Shown here: piece by piece, positions 18,381 to 27,870 of the stretch
Position numbering within the stretch: position 1 is the stretch's first letter
Layout of the letters: every line of letters starts with the position of its first letter
Assembly: GCF_003752585.1 (NCBI RefSeq)
Contig: NZ_RKHR01000003.1
Location: 1,426,001 to 1,490,000, forward strand
DNA length: 64,000 bases
Direction of reading: 5' to 3'
Origin: Sinobacterium caligoides
GTDB lineage: Bacteria; Pseudomonadota; Gammaproteobacteria; Pseudomonadales; Sinobacteriaceae
Program-made: the position numbers and the translations under genes
The notes under the pieces: model-generated
What the model was told of the DNA's origin: nothing
Databases searched by the model: none
The model's input: the letters and a program-made list of their open reading frames with translations, nothing else

Positions 18381-20105
18381 ATGAATCGTACGCTGTACCT
18401 GCTTACCGCTCTCTCTACCAGCCTGTTACTTTCCGCCTGTAGCGGCCTCACCGACAAGGCCGAGCCAACGGTCAGCGCCTCGAGCGTTGAGGTGAGTAAC
18501 GACGTGCCAAGCCGCCCCTTCGAAGCCGACACCCTCTACGCGCTATTAGTTGCCGAGGTCGCGGGTGCCAGACAACAGTACGACATTGCCTTAGGTAACT
18601 ACCTACAGCAAGCTCACAAAACCCGCGACCCACAAATTGCTGCTCGCGCCGCTCGCTTAGCGCAGTATCTCAACGCCCAACAGGTCGCCCTCGACGCGTC
18701 CCAGCTATGGGCGGAGATCGCACCCGACAGCAGCGAAGCCCACTACATGGCGGCGGTTAATCTCAGCCAGGCCGGTCAGGTCGACGCCGCCTTTGACCAC
18801 ATGCAACAGGTCGAGACCCTCGGCGGCACCACCAATTTCCCGCTGATCGCAGCCACCAGCCTCAAGCTCACCAAGACACAGACCAATCAATTGCTGGCGC
18901 GCTTCCAGCAAGCCCTCGAGCAGCAGCCGCACAGCGAGCAACTATTACTCGGCAAGGCCATTTTACAGCAGCAACACGACCCCGAGGTTGCCCTCGACAC
19001 CGTGCAGGAAGTCCTCGACCGCAGCCCGGACAACCTACGCGCACTGAGCATCCAAACGGCAGTACTGTATCAACTAGGCCGAGGTGAAGCGGCAGCTGCC
19101 ATCTTCGAACAGGCCCTGGCCGACAACCCCGATAACGTCCGACTACGACTACAATATGCTCGCCAGCTCACCAAAACTGACCTTGCACAGGCTCGGCAGC
19201 AGTTCACTATCTTGGCGCAACAGGCCCCCGAAGATAGCGATATTCTCTATTCCCTCGCATTGATTGACTACGAGCTAAAAGACTACAACAGCGCAGAGGC
19301 CCACTTCCAACAACTGCATAAGCTGCAGGTCCGTGCCGACGATGCCAACCTCTACCTAGGTTTAGTGCAAGAGCAGAAGAAGAACCCCGACGCCGCCATC
19401 GGCTTCTATCGCCAGGTTGTGCCTGGGCAGAACTACATGCAAGCACTGCAGTCGATCGCCCGGCTGTGGAACAAACAGGGAAAGAGTGAGCAATTTCATT
19501 CGCTGATGACCACGCAACGCCAACAATACCCCGAGCAAGCCGTGCCACTCTTCTTGCTCGAGGCCGACCTGTTACAGCGCCAAAAACATTATGCACAGGC
19601 GATCGAGCTATTAAACGACGCCCTCAGTCAGCGCCCCAAGGAGGCCAACCTGCTCTACAGTCGCTCCCTAATCAATGAGAAGCTGGGCAGGCTTGACGAT
19701 ATGGAGGCCGACCTACGCACGCTGATCGCACAAGACCCAGAGAATGCCGCCGCCTTAAACGCGCTCGGCTACGTCCTGATCAACTATACCAATCGCCTGA
19801 GTGAAGCCAGCGAACTCATCCACAAGGCGCTAAAACTGCAGCCCAACGACCCAGCCATTCTCGACAGCATGGGCTGGTTGCTGCTCAAACAGGGGAAGAC
19901 CGAGCAATCACTAAGCTATCTCAAATCCGCCTATCAAGCCTACCCTGATGCCGAGGTTGCCGCTCACTTTGGCGAGGCGCTGTGGCAGGCCAACCTGCGG
20001 GCTGAGGCCAAGGCGGTCTGGCTGAACGCCCTCAAACGCCAACCCGACGACAGCACGCTGCTCAAAACCATCAAGCGCCTTGCACCCGATCTACTCAAGC
20101 CTTGA
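18381..20105 (+). CDS. TPR-repeat lipoprotein
   Basis: 574 aa. It has a lipoprotein signal peptide with lipobox LSAC and Cys20 as the lipidated residue, followed by TPR-type helical pairs over almost the whole protein (about 60-570). The best repeats are ALNALGYVLINYT and AILDSMGWLLLKQGKTEQSLSYLKSAY near 455-510. The Asp-poor +2 position (Ser) predicts outer-membrane sorting by Lol, fitting its place directly before lolB. In Pseudomonas a TPR protein occupies the same slot between hemA and lolB; its exact function is not established. Confidence 0.92.
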   Translation: MNRTLYLLTALSTSLLLSACSGLTDKAEPTVSASSVEVSNDVPSRPFEADTLYALLVAEVAGARQQYDIALGNYLQQAHKTRDPQIAARAARLAQYLNAQQVALDASQLWAEIAPDSSEAHYMAAVNLSQAGQVDAAFDHMQQVETLGGTTNFPLIAATSLKLTKTQTNQLLARFQQALEQQPHSEQLLLGKAILQQQHDPEVALDTVQEVLDRSPDNLRALSIQTAVLYQLGRGEAAAAIFEQALADNPDNVRLRLQYARQLTKTDLAQARQQFTILAQQAPEDSDILYSLALIDYELKDYNSAEAHFQQLHKLQVRADDANLYLGLVQEQKKNPDAAIGFYRQVVPGQNYMQALQSIARLWNKQGKSEQFHSLMTTQRQQYPEQAVPLFLLEADLLQRQKHYAQAIELLNDALSQRPKEANLLYSRSLINEKLGRLDDMEADLRTLIAQDPENAAALNALGYVLINYTNRLSEASELIHKALKLQPNDPAILDSMGWLLLKQGKTEQSLSYLKSAYQAYPDAEVAAHFGEALWQANLRAEAKAVWLNALKRQPDDSTLLKTIKRLAPDLLKP

Positions 20106-20111
20106 TATAAT
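20103..20111 (+). promoter_or_regulatory. Extended -10 promoter candidate for lolB-ispE
   Basis: TGATATAAT, i.e. TG-N followed by a perfect TATAAT (20106-20111), overlapping the stop codon of the TPR gene and about 90 nt before lolB. TTGCAC at 20080-20085 is a -35-like hexamer, but at 20 nt it is too far. An extended -10 can work without a good -35. Confidence 0.5.
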
Positions 20112-20202
20112 GCAGCGTTATCACCGTCACTTTCGGCGATGCTGTCACCAGCATCGCCGAGCTAGCTCATCGTAACCACTGCACAAGAATAGAAGCCCCT
20201 GC

Positions 20203-20847
20203 ATGAGACCACTCCTTCCCTGTTTATTACTGATTCTCCTCCTCAGCGGCTGTGTTAGCGGCCCTGCTTTTAAACCGGGCTTTGAACAACCCAAAGACCC
20301 CTTAAACGATTGGACGCTACGCGGGCGACTCGGTATCCGTACCGCCGACAACGCCGAGAGCGCCAGTCTCTATTGGCGCCAGACTGGCGAAGCATACAAG
20401 ATAAAACTAAGCGGCCCCTTCGGTGCTGGCAGCATCGCCATCGACGGCACCCCCCTACACGTAGAGCTGCGCCAACACGGTCACGAAACACTGCAGGCCG
20501 ACAACGCCGAACAACTGATCTACCAACAAACCGGCTGGCGACTACCCGTTTCCTCAATGCACTATTGGGTACAAGGCCTCGCCAGCCCCGAGCTCAGTGT
20601 CGACGACAGCCGTCGGCACACCGGTACAGGCATTGACAACAAGGGCGCACAGCAGCCTCTCGCCATGTTGCGCCAGCAGGACTGGTTGATCGAATATCAG
20701 CGCTACAGCTTGGTTGGCGACATCCTGCTGCCAAGTAAGATTGTTATCACCCACCCCGAGCTGCGCCTCACCCTGATCATCAATGAATGGCAGCCACACC
20801 AAGCCGGCATTGAAACCCAACTAACAGTGAGCCTATCCACACCATGA
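20203..20847 (+). CDS. lolB: Outer-membrane lipoprotein receptor LolB
   Basis: 214-aa outer-membrane lipoprotein that accepts lipoproteins from periplasmic LolA and inserts them in the outer membrane. Signal peptide with lipobox LLSGC (Cys17). The mature part begins DWTLRGRLGIRT and keeps LolB features such as the YWVQGLASPE loop and the hydrophobic first half of the barrel. ispE starts within its stop codon (ATGA overlap), a conserved lolB-ispE arrangement in gammaproteobacteria. Confidence 0.94.
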   Translation: MRPLLPCLLLILLLSGCVSGPAFKPGFEQPKDPLNDWTLRGRLGIRTADNAESASLYWRQTGEAYKIKLSGPFGAGSIAIDGTPLHVELRQHGHETLQADNAEQLIYQQTGWRLPVSSMHYWVQGLASPELSVDDSRRHTGTGIDNKGAQQPLAMLRQQDWLIEYQRYSLVGDILLPSKIVITHPELRLTLIINEWQPHQAGIETQLTVSLSTP

Positions 20848-21737
20848 GTCTCAACACCCGCCAGAATGCTCCCGCGCATAGCAAGACCTTATGGGCGCTG
20901 TCGCTGCCCGCCCCCGCTAAGCTCAACTTGATGCTACACATCACTGGTCGCCGTACGGATGGCTATCACCAGCTGCAGACCGTGTTCCAATTTCTCGACT
21001 ACAGCGACCAGCTGTACTTCAACCAACGCGATGACAATAGCCTCAACCTACTGACCGAGTTCCCCGGCTTAGCGGCGAGCGACAATCTGATTATCCGTGC
21101 CGCCCAGCTTCTCCAGCAGCACACCGGCTGCACATTAGGGGCCGACATTGCTATCGACAAACGCCTCCCCGCCGGTGGCGGCCTCGGTGGCGGCAGCTCC
21201 GACGCCGCCACCACCTTGGTGGCTCTTAACCGCCTGTGGCAATGTGGCCTAAACACTGAGCAGCTCGCCAACCTCGGCCTTACCCTCGGCGCCGATGTCC
21301 CCATCTTCATTCATGGCTTCGCCGCCTGGGCCGAAGGTGTCGGTGAGCAGCTGCAAGCCATCACACCGGTGGAGCACTACTTCCTGGTCATCCACCCCTG
21401 CGTCCACGTCTCTACCGGCGAGGTTTTTTCCCATAAAGATTTGACACGGGATAGTAAACCCATTAAATTTGCCACCGCATTAGTGGGTGAGCCGCGCAAT
21501 GACTGTCAGTCACTGGTCAGCGAACTCTATCCCGAAGTTGGTCGAGCACTCACATGGGCTAGCCAGTTTGGGCCAACACTAATGACGGGGGCCGGAGCCT
21601 GTATTTTTAGCCATTTCGACGATCTATCGAAAGCAGAGGATATACAGCGCCAAGTACCCGGCAATTGGCAGTCGTTTGTCGCCAAGGGAACCAACCGTTC
21701 CGCTTTGTACCGTGCTCTTCATACATTAAATGAATGA
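20844..21737 (+). CDS. ispE: 4-diphosphocytidyl-2-C-methyl-D-erythritol kinase
   Basis: 297-aa GHMP kinase of the MEP isoprenoid pathway, phosphorylating CDP-ME at the 2-hydroxyl. N-terminal PAPAKLNLMLHITGRRTDGYH carries the catalytic Lys/Asp region, and the ATP loop LPAGGGLGGGSSDAA is at residues 109-122. The C-terminal GHMP motif MTGAGACIF is also present. An N-terminal extension of about 20 residues precedes the usual family start. It overlaps lolB by four bases. Confidence 0.95.
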   Translation: MSLNTRQNAPAHSKTLWALSLPAPAKLNLMLHITGRRTDGYHQLQTVFQFLDYSDQLYFNQRDDNSLNLLTEFPGLAASDNLIIRAAQLLQQHTGCTLGADIAIDKRLPAGGGLGGGSSDAATTLVALNRLWQCGLNTEQLANLGLTLGADVPIFIHGFAAWAEGVGEQLQAITPVEHYFLVIHPCVHVSTGEVFSHKDLTRDSKPIKFATALVGEPRNDCQSLVSELYPEVGRALTWASQFGPTLMTGAGACIFSHFDDLSKAEDIQRQVPGNWQSFVAKGTNRSALYRALHTLNE

Positions 21738-21785
21738 CACGCCAACAAGGTAGCGTACAACTCAGCTATTGCACTGAAATACTCT

Positions 21786-21860
21786 AGGGGTATCGCCAAG
21801 CGGTAAGGCACCAGGTTTTGATCCTGGCATGCGTTGGTTCGAATCCAGCTACCCCTGCCA
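21786..21860 (+). tRNA. tRNA-Gln (anticodon TTG)
   Basis: A 75-nt cloverleaf with encoded CCA. Acceptor AGGGGTA/TACCCCT, D-stem GCC/GGC, anticodon stem CCAGG/CCTGG with loop TTTTGAT (anticodon TTG, reads CAA/CAG), T-stem GTTGG/CCAGC, discriminator G. It lies between ispE and prs, the same place as in Pseudomonas. Confidence 0.97.
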
Positions 21861-21953
21861 CTCTCTCTGCTTTCTTTCAAATAGGTATACACTATTAAAA
21901 GCAAGCATCAGCGTCAGACAGAACCCTCCGAACAGCAAGCCAAGGACCTACTC

Positions 21954-22895
21954 GTGTCTAAGTTAATGGTATTCACAGGGAACGCCAACCCTGATCTCGC
22001 CTATAAAGTCGTCGACAAGCTCAACATCCCAATGGGCGATGCCTCCGTGGGCAAGTTCTCTGACGGTGAAATTTCCGTTGAACTCAACGAGAATGTGCGT
22101 GGTAAAGACGTCTTCATCATCCAGTCGACCTGCGAACCTACTAACGACAACCTCATGGAGCTGATCTTCATGGTCGATGGCTTGCGTCGTGCCTCGGCAC
22201 AGCGTATCACCGCAGTCGTCCCCTACTTCGGCTACGCTCGCCAGGATCGTCGCGTACGCTCTTCACGCGTGCCAATCAGCGCCAAGGCTGTTGCCGAGAT
22301 GATGGAAAAGGCCGGTGTCGACCGCGTACTTACTGTCGATCTGCACGCTGAACAGATTCAGGGCTTCTTCGATGTTCCGGTCGACAACGTCTACGGCTCG
22401 CCAGTACTGCTCGACGACATCTCACGCCAGAACTATGAAAACCTCGTCGTTGTCTCGCCAGACATCGGCGGTGTCGTACGTGCCCGCGCCGTTGCCAAGA
22501 GCCTCGAGGTCGACCTCGCTATCATCGATAAGCGTCGCCCACAGGCCAACGTTGCCCAGGTAATGAACATCATCGGTGACGTTGACGGACGTACCTGCTT
22601 ACTCGTCGACGACATGGTCGATACCGCCGGCACGCTCTGCAAGGCCGCCGAGGCGCTGAAAGAAAAAGGTGCTACTCGTGTTATCGCCTACTGCACCCAT
22701 CCAGTGCTTTCCGGTAAGGCGCTCGACAACATCACCAACTCGGCTCTAGACGAATTAGTTGTCACAGATACCATTCCTCTTTCGCCTGCGGCGAAAAACT
22801 GTGTTAAAATCCGCCAGCTCACGATGGCACCGCTCATTGCAGAGGCTGTTCGTCGTGTATGCAATGAGGAATCCATTAGCGCCATGTTCAGATAA
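21954..22895 (+). CDS. prs: Ribose-phosphate pyrophosphokinase
   Basis: 313-aa PRPP synthetase transferring pyrophosphate from ATP to ribose 5-phosphate; supplies nucleotide, His, Trp and NAD synthesis. Near-complete family signatures: [29 protein letters not shown] (ATP/flexible loop), [13 protein letters not shown], and the PRPP-binding loop [13 protein letters not shown]. The start is GTG 21954, with AAGGA 8 nt upstream and the expected beginning [13 protein letters not shown]. It is followed by a strong terminator. Confidence 0.97.
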   Translation: MSKLMVFTGNANPDLAYKVVDKLNIPMGDASVGKFSDGEISVELNENVRGKDVFIIQSTCEPTNDNLMELIFMVDGLRRASAQRITAVVPYFGYARQDRRVRSSRVPISAKAVAEMMEKAGVDRVLTVDLHAEQIQGFFDVPVDNVYGSPVLLDDISRQNYENLVVVSPDIGGVVRARAVAKSLEVDLAIIDKRRPQANVAQVMNIIGDVDGRTCLLVDDMVDTAGTLCKAAEALKEKGATRVIAYCTHPVLSGKALDNITNSALDELVVTDTIPLSPAAKNCVKIRQLTMAPLIAEAVRRVCNEESISAMFR

Positions 22896-22940
22896 ACACC
22901 TGAATATTAAGCTAAAGTTGATTCCTCTGTAGAATCTCTA

Positions 22941-22978
22941 AGTAAACCCATCGGGTCGAACGATGGGTTTACTTTTTT
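22941..22978 (+). terminator. Intrinsic terminator after prs
   Basis: A 13-bp perfect stem, AGTAAACCCATCG (22941-22953) with CGATGGGTTTACT (22961-22973), 7-nt loop, then a run of T to 22978. Confidence 0.93.
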
Positions 22979-23006
22979 ATATCACTCCCAAATTTGGAGT
23001 TAGACC

Positions 23007-23645
23007 ATGTCTACTATCACAATTAATGCTGAAGCCCGTACTGATTCAGGGAAAGGTTCGAGCCGCCGCCTGCGTCGCCTAGCGGGCCTTATCCCCGGTG
23101 TCGTTTACGGTGCAGGTAAAGAGTCACAGTCTCTGACCCTAATCCACAAGGACCTGCACAAGCAAGTACAAGACGAGAGCGTATTCAGCTCAACTCTGAC
23201 CCTAAACGTCGCTGGCAAAGAAGAGCTTGTCGTCATCAAGGACCTGCAGCGTCACCCTGCTAAAGACATCCTGATGCACGTCGACTTCCTACGTGTCGAT
23301 GCCAACGCTGCCCTTAAGGTCAACGTGCCACTACACTTCATCAACGAAGAAGCTTGTGTCGGTGTTAAGACCCAAGGTGGTCGTATCACCCACACCGCCA
23401 CTACCGTTGAAGTGAGCTGTCTACCAGGCCTACTGCCTGAGTTCATCGAAATCGACATGACTGACGTCGAAGCGGGCTCTAGCGTACACCTTTCAGACAT
23501 TAAGTTTGCCGAAGGTATCACCAGCGTGGCACTAGCACTGGGTGCTGATCACGATGCCAGCATCGCAACTGTTGTCGTATCAAAGGGTAAGGATGACGAA
23601 GACGAAGACGGCGCAGCAGCAGAAGAAGCTCCTGCCGAAGCCTAA
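23007..23645 (+). CDS. rplY: 50S ribosomal protein L25, long (TL5/CTC) form
   Basis: 212 aa, much longer than the 94-aa E. coli L25: an N-terminal 5S-rRNA-binding L25 domain (about 1-92; [19 protein letters not shown]) plus a C-terminal beta-domain (TL5/CTC type, about 95-185) and an acidic tail ending in Asp/Glu/Ala. The long form is normal in Pseudomonas and many other bacteria. It is flanked by terminators on both sides, so it is probably transcribed alone or by read-through from prs. Confidence 0.95.
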   Translation: MSTITINAEARTDSGKGSSRRLRRLAGLIPGVVYGAGKESQSLTLIHKDLHKQVQDESVFSSTLTLNVAGKEELVVIKDLQRHPAKDILMHVDFLRVDANAALKVNVPLHFINEEACVGVKTQGGRITHTATTVEVSCLPGLLPEFIEIDMTDVEAGSSVHLSDIKFAEGITSVALALGADHDASIATVVVSKGKDDEDEDGAAAEEAPAEA

Positions 23646-23668
23646 GTCTCGGTCGCAAGCACTCTAGT

Positions 23669-23704
23669 ACAAAAGCCAGCATCACGCTGGCTTTTGTCTT
23701 TTTT
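23669..23704 (+). terminator. Intrinsic terminator after rplY
   Basis: AAAAGCCAGC (23671-23680) pairs with GCTGGCTTTT (23686-23695) around a 5-nt loop, extended by two flanking pairs and followed by a T-rich run to 23704. Confidence 0.9.
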
Positions 23705-23809
23705 GCAGACAGACAATTATTGTCTCGGGTAGAATACCCAGCCAGATTTCGCGTTAACGCTGACAGAGCAACATCGGCGGTAACCACGTTTCATATTAAG
23801 GTGTCGATT

Positions 23810-24391
23810 TTGAGCATTAAACTAATTGTCGGCCTCGGCAACCCAGGCGCCGATTACGAAGGCACGCGCCACAACGCCGGCGCGATGCTGGTCGAGGAAC
23901 TTGCTCGACAATATCACGGCAGCCTGCAACCTGAGGCCAAGTTTTTCGGCCTCGCTTGCCGCATCAGTCTCGAGGGGCGCGATGTACGCCTGCTGATTCC
24001 GACAACGTTTATGAACCTGAGCGGTAAGTCCATCGCCGCTTTGGCACAGTTCTACAAGATTGACGCAGAAGAGATTCTCGTCGTCCATGACGAGCTCGAT
24101 ATCCCTCCCGGAACCGCCCGCTTCAAACAGGGCGGCGGCCACGGCGGCCACAACGGCCTGCGCGACACCATTAGCGCCCTTGGCAACAACAAAAACTTTC
24201 ACCGCCTTCGTCTCGGCATCGGCCACCCCGGCAACGCCAAGCTGGTGAGCAGCTTCGTGCTCAAAAAGCCTTCGCTAGCCGAACGCCAACAGCTTGAGGA
24301 CGTCATCGCCGAGGCGCTGCGTCTGATGCCGCTAGCCATCAACAAAGACTGGGGCAGCGCGATGAACAAATTACACAGTTTCAAAGCCTAA
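23810..24391 (+). CDS. pth: Peptidyl-tRNA hydrolase
   Basis: 193-aa enzyme that releases peptides from prematurely dissociated peptidyl-tRNAs. Catalytic and binding residues are in place: Asn11 in VGLGNPG, His21 in GTRHNAG, and Asp94 in [23 protein letters not shown] forms the substrate loop. The start is TTG 23810 (AAGG at 8 nt), giving the family length. A GTG at 23801 and a longer upstream frame are less likely. It precedes ychF on the same strand. Confidence 0.95.
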   Translation: MSIKLIVGLGNPGADYEGTRHNAGAMLVEELARQYHGSLQPEAKFFGLACRISLEGRDVRLLIPTTFMNLSGKSIAALAQFYKIDAEEILVVHDELDIPPGTARFKQGGGHGGHNGLRDTISALGNNKNFHRLRLGIGHPGNAKLVSSFVLKKPSLAERQQLEDVIAEALRLMPLAINKDWGSAMNKLHSFKA

Positions 24392-24447
24392 GCGATAGCC
24401 TGGTAGAAACGTAAGCAACTTCGACTTTGCCTAAGCGACAGCCTAGG
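24386..24447. repeat. Imperfect 18-bp direct repeat between pth and ychF
   Basis: GCCTAAGCGATAGCCTGG (24386-24403, covering the pth stop codon) recurs as GCCTAAGCGACAGCCTAGG (24429-24447) with one substitution and one insertion. This is probably a short local duplication. No role is evident. Confidence 0.6.
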
Positions 24448-24472
24448 CACACTGTAACAAGAGAGAAAGATT

Positions 24473-25567
24473 ATGGGTATTAACTGCGGCATCGTCGGCC
24501 TGCCTAACGTCGGCAAATCCACACTGTTCAACGCACTAACCAAGAACGGCATTGCAGCGGAAAACTTCCCGTTTTGCACCATCGAGCCCAACGAAGGAAC
24601 CGTCACCGTCCCCGACCCTCGCCAAGATCGTCTCGCCGAGATCGTCAAACCACAAAAGTGTCTCTCCGCCACCATTGAGTTCGTCGACATCGCCGGCCTT
24701 GTCGCCGGCGCCTCCAAGGGTGAAGGTCTCGGCAATAAGTTCCTCGCGAATATCCGTGAGACCGATGCGATCGCCCACGTCGTGCGCTGCTTCGAGGACC
24801 CGAACGTTATTCACGTCGCCAACAAAATCGACCCCGCCGCCGACATCGACATCATCAACACCGAGCTGGCCATGGCCGACCTAGACAGCCTAGAGAAACA
24901 GGCACAACGTCTAAAGCGCTCGGTTAAAGGTGGTGACAAGGTCGCCGTCGCCCAAATGGCACTCATTGAGAAAATGATCCCCCATCTCGAGCAGGCGCTG
25001 CCCATTCGCTCTCTCGAGCTCAGCGACGACGAACGCAAGATTTTACCCGGCCTGCATATGCTGACGGGTAAGCCCACCATGTATATCGCCAACGTCGCCG
25101 AAGACGGTTTCGACAACAATCCACACCTCGATACCGTACGCGCGATCGCCGAGTCAGAAGGTTCCATGGTGGTTCCCGTCTGCAATGCCCTAGAAGCTGA
25201 CATCGCCGAGCTCGATGATGAAGACGACATCACCATGTTCCTCGAGGAAATGGGCATGGAGGAGCCCGGCCTAAACCGTGTCATCCGTGCAGGCTATGCG
25301 CTGCTAAACCTACAGACATACTTCACCGCCGGCGTGAAGGAAGTGCGTGCTTGGACCATTCCTGTCGGCGCCACCGCACCTCAGGCCGCCGGTGTCATTC
25401 ACACCGACTTCGAGCGCGGCTTCATTCGTGCCGAGACCATGGCCTATGACGACTTCATCCAATACCAGGGAGAGTCGGGCTGCAAAGAAGCCGGCAAGTT
25501 GCGCTCAGAGGGTAAAGACTACATCGTTAAAGACGGTGACGTACTCAACTTCCTGTTCAACGTCTAG
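24473..25567 (+). CDS. ychF: Ribosome-binding ATPase YchF
   Basis: 364-aa Obg-family P-loop NTPase that prefers ATP and binds ribosomes. G1 motif [14 protein letters not shown] at 9-22, then [29 protein letters not shown] (G3), a coiled-coil insertion (about 125-165), and a C-terminal TGS domain ending [11 protein letters not shown]. The ATG follows GAGAGAAAG. Normal length. The 157 nt between it and tRNA-Met contain a T run directly after the stop but no strong hairpin. Confidence 0.96.
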   Translation: MGINCGIVGLPNVGKSTLFNALTKNGIAAENFPFCTIEPNEGTVTVPDPRQDRLAEIVKPQKCLSATIEFVDIAGLVAGASKGEGLGNKFLANIRETDAIAHVVRCFEDPNVIHVANKIDPAADIDIINTELAMADLDSLEKQAQRLKRSVKGGDKVAVAQMALIEKMIPHLEQALPIRSLELSDDERKILPGLHMLTGKPTMYIANVAEDGFDNNPHLDTVRAIAESEGSMVVPVCNALEADIAELDDEDDITMFLEEMGMEEPGLNRVIRAGYALLNLQTYFTAGVKEVRAWTIPVGATAPQAAGVIHTDFERGFIRAETMAYDDFIQYQGESGCKEAGKLRSEGKDYIVKDGDVLNFLFNV

Positions 25568-25724
25568 CGCGTTTTTTAGCCAATTTAGATCGCAGTCAAG
25601 TAACACATCGGCTTTCGTGAAAAACACGAAGTAAAACTCCGATTCAGCGCTTGACTCTTATTATCTAACAGGTAAAATGCGCGACAGATTAACGGGGTAG
25701 CCCAGGCTACGATTACCGTTTAGT

Positions 25725-25801
25725 GGCAAGATAGCTCAGTTGGTTAGAGCACATCACTCATAATGATGGGGTCGGCGGTTCAAATCCGCCTCTTGCTACC
25801 A
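25725..25801 (+). tRNA. tRNA-Met (anticodon CAT, elongator type)
   Basis: A 77-nt cloverleaf with encoded CCA. D-arm GCTC/GAGC, anticodon stem CATCA/TGATG with loop CTCATAA as in E. coli elongator tRNA-Met, T-stem GGCGG/CCGCC, discriminator A. Acceptor GGCAAGA/TCTTGCT has a G1-U72 wobble in place of the usual G-C. The three G-C pairs next to an initiator anticodon loop and the C1-A72 mismatch are absent, so it is not initiator tRNA. Confidence 0.95.
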
Positions 25802-25809
25802 TTAATACT

Positions 25810-25844
25810 AAAAGCCTGAACAGCACGCTGTTCAGGCTTTTTTT
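25810..25844 (+). terminator. Intrinsic terminator after tRNA-Met
   Basis: AAAGCCTGAACAG (25811-25823) pairs with CTGTTCAGGCTTT (25828-25840) around a 4-nt loop, followed by T to 25844. Confidence 0.93.
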
Positions 25845-25924
25845 ATGTCAGGCTATTTCTGCCTACAGCTTTTCCTCTGCTGACAGCGATTATCGCCACG
25901 CCCCTGAGGCCGACATTAGAACAA

Positions 25925-26947
25925 CTAACTCTGCAGCTGCTGCACGAGCTCACGCATCACTTCATCATCGGCGGGATCCTCCGGCAGCGGTAGCGTCAAG
26001 CGCGTCGCCAGCCCCGCATAGCGCGAACGAATAACCTCCGCAAGCTGTTCATAACGACCGCTGGGGACGAAAGTATCGAGCATCTCATCATCAACCAACC
26101 GCGCCATCTGCTGCCAGTCCCCCGCACGCGTACATTGCAGCAGCTGCTCACCTCGCTCCTGCCAACCAAATAGCTCCAGGCTCGGCCAGTAAGCCGGCGT
26201 CGAATAAAGGAAGGCCAACAGCTGCCGCTGCTTCTCACGTTGCTGTTGCACCGCCGCATCGTCACGTCCCACCGCCACAATCCCCCCCAACGTCAACTTG
26301 AACGCTGCCAGACTGCGGTCGCCCAGCTGCGCCCCCCGCTCGAGCCGAGGTAGGCACACCTCACGCAGATAGCGTGGCGGCGTATTGGTCGGGTGCGTGA
26401 TCATGCCATCGGCAACACGCGCCGCTAATTGTGTCATCTTCGGTCCAATCGCCCCCATCGAGATTTCAATCTCAGGTTGATCGATCGGGCCCGGATTAAA
26501 GAAGGGCTGCAGACGGGTGAAACGATAGTGCTCACCCTCGAAGCTCAGTCGCTCTCCAGTCTGGAAACTGTGAAAGATCGCCTGCAAGGCTTGGATATAC
26601 TCGCGCATTCTCGGCACCGGTGCTGTCCACGGCACCGAATAACGCTGCTCCATATTCTGCTTAATTTGACTGCCCAGCCCCAGCTCGAAACGCCCCGCCG
26701 ACATTGCCTGCAACCCCCACGCCGCCACCGCCACGGTCATCGGGCTACGGGGAAAAGCCAGCAATACCGCCGTACCAACGCGCAGGCGCGTCGTCGCCAG
26801 CAACGCATTATTGGCCAGTAATAAACCATCGTGGATCGCATCGGGAACATGCAGACCAGTGAAGCCCATCGCCTCTGCCCGTTGTGCGTGGCGACCAATC
26901 TCTGCCGGCGACATTCGCTCCGGCGTGGTGGCATACAGTTGAAACAT
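25925..26947 (-). CDS. Luciferase-like (LLM class) flavin/F420-dependent oxidoreductase
   Basis: 340-aa TIM-barrel monooxygenase/reductase of the bacterial luciferase superfamily. Seen: MGFTGLHVPDAIHDG, the RLRVGTAVLLAFPRSPM segment, GRFELGLGSQIK and RFTRLQPFFNPGP. The pattern is closest to the group annotated as F420-dependent (MSMEG_2256-like), but nothing here distinguishes F420 from FMN and no F420 biosynthesis gene is in the window. The ATG at 26947 is chosen; the upstream 33 codons contain a poly-Ile stretch unlike the family. Monocistronic, divergent from the NlpC/P60 gene. Confidence 0.85.
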   Translation of the reverse strand: MFQLYATTPERMSPAEIGRHAQRAEAMGFTGLHVPDAIHDGLLLANNALLATTRLRVGTAVLLAFPRSPMTVAVAAWGLQAMSAGRFELGLGSQIKQNMEQRYSVPWTAPVPRMREYIQALQAIFHSFQTGERLSFEGEHYRFTRLQPFFNPGPIDQPEIEISMGAIGPKMTQLAARVADGMITHPTNTPPRYLREVCLPRLERGAQLGDRSLAAFKLTLGGIVAVGRDDAAVQQQREKQRQLLAFLYSTPAYWPSLELFGWQERGEQLLQCTRAGDWQQMARLVDDEMLDTFVPSGRYEQLAEVIRSRYAGLATRLTLPLPEDPADDEVMRELVQQLQS

Positions 26948-27118
26948 CTCTAGGCCTATTAAGTTATTATTTTCGATGATGATTATAACGTAAACAGCTC
27001 CCCGGGTATGCCAAACTCCCCCTCCAAGGCCATCACACATCGCCACTCAGACAAACCGAGTGGTCAAAAAACGAGCAGAGATTAGCGGTAGATCAAAATT
27101 CCTTACACCAAGCTCTAC

Positions 27119-27124
27119 TATAAT
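27119..27124 (+). promoter_or_regulatory. -10 element candidate for the NlpC/P60 lipoprotein gene
   Basis: A perfect TATAAT 30 nt before the ATG at 27154, leaving about 23 nt of 5' leader. No good -35 is visible at 16-18 nt, so an activator may be needed or the match is fortuitous. Confidence 0.4.
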
Positions 27125-27153
27125 CGCTAGTCATTCTCATCTTCGTAAGTATT

Positions 27154-27726
27154 ATGCTCGACGCCAATACAGTGCAATCGACCGCTAGATCGAGCTATTC
27201 CATCGCTCGTACGCTCAGCTGTTGCGTCGCAATGATCATCTTACTCGGACTCGCTGGCTGCTCTTCAAGCCCTAGCACGCGCGTGCCGGTCGTTACCGCA
27301 GAAGCCTCGTCAGCCGTACCCCTGCCACATCCACCCAACGCTCAACCACCCTATCAAAATGTACTCAATCAATTGTACATACAGCATAAAGAGTGGCTCG
27401 GCGTACCCTACCGCTTCGGGGGCACCACCCGTAAGGGCATTGACTGCTCTGCCTTCGTGCAACGAACCTTTCAAGAGCGTCTACAACTGCCCCTGCCACG
27501 CACCACTAGACTGCAATCAACGCAGGGCAAGCAGATCTCTCGTAATGAGCTGGTCCCTGGTGACCTGGTGTTTTTCAAGACGGGGCGAAACAGGCGCCAC
27601 GTCGGCATTTATATGGGCAGTGGTGAATTTCTACACGCCTCGAGTACCCACGGGGTGATGCGCTCCAAACTCAACAACAGCTACTGGCGAAGGCATTACT
27701 GGCAGGCGCGACGTGTCATTCAATAG
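27154..27726 (+). CDS. NlpC/P60 peptidoglycan endopeptidase lipoprotein
   Basis: 190-aa MepS/Spr-like D,D- or D,L-endopeptidase on the envelope. Lipobox LAGC with Cys36 after a long N-terminal signal; an earlier N-terminal 20 residues suggest the true start could be slightly downstream. The NlpC/P60 domain has catalytic Cys98 (GIDCSAFV), His149 (RRHVGIYMG) and His161 (FLHASS). Such enzymes cut peptide cross-links during cell growth. No partner gene in the operon. Confidence 0.92.
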   Translation: MLDANTVQSTARSSYSIARTLSCCVAMIILLGLAGCSSSPSTRVPVVTAEASSAVPLPHPPNAQPPYQNVLNQLYIQHKEWLGVPYRFGGTTRKGIDCSAFVQRTFQERLQLPLPRTTRLQSTQGKQISRNELVPGDLVFFKTGRNRRHVGIYMGSGEFLHASSTHGVMRSKLNNSYWRRHYWQARRVIQ

Positions 27727-27870
27727 ACGAAAGAGCGCTGTTAAAGCCCATTCCCTGTTCAGGGCCGATAATACACTGACTTGCATCAAACGGATCCGAC
27801 AGCTTCCGCGTAAACTCACTGCCTGCCGAGCAGCATCCCCCTTGCCAACCATCATCGAAGAGGACCTATT

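Noticed and set aside
25725-25801. tRNA with CAT anticodon as tRNA-Ile2 (lysidine-modified)
   Set aside because: The anticodon arm CATCA-CTCATAA-TGATG matches elongator tRNA-Met, not the Ile2 pattern.
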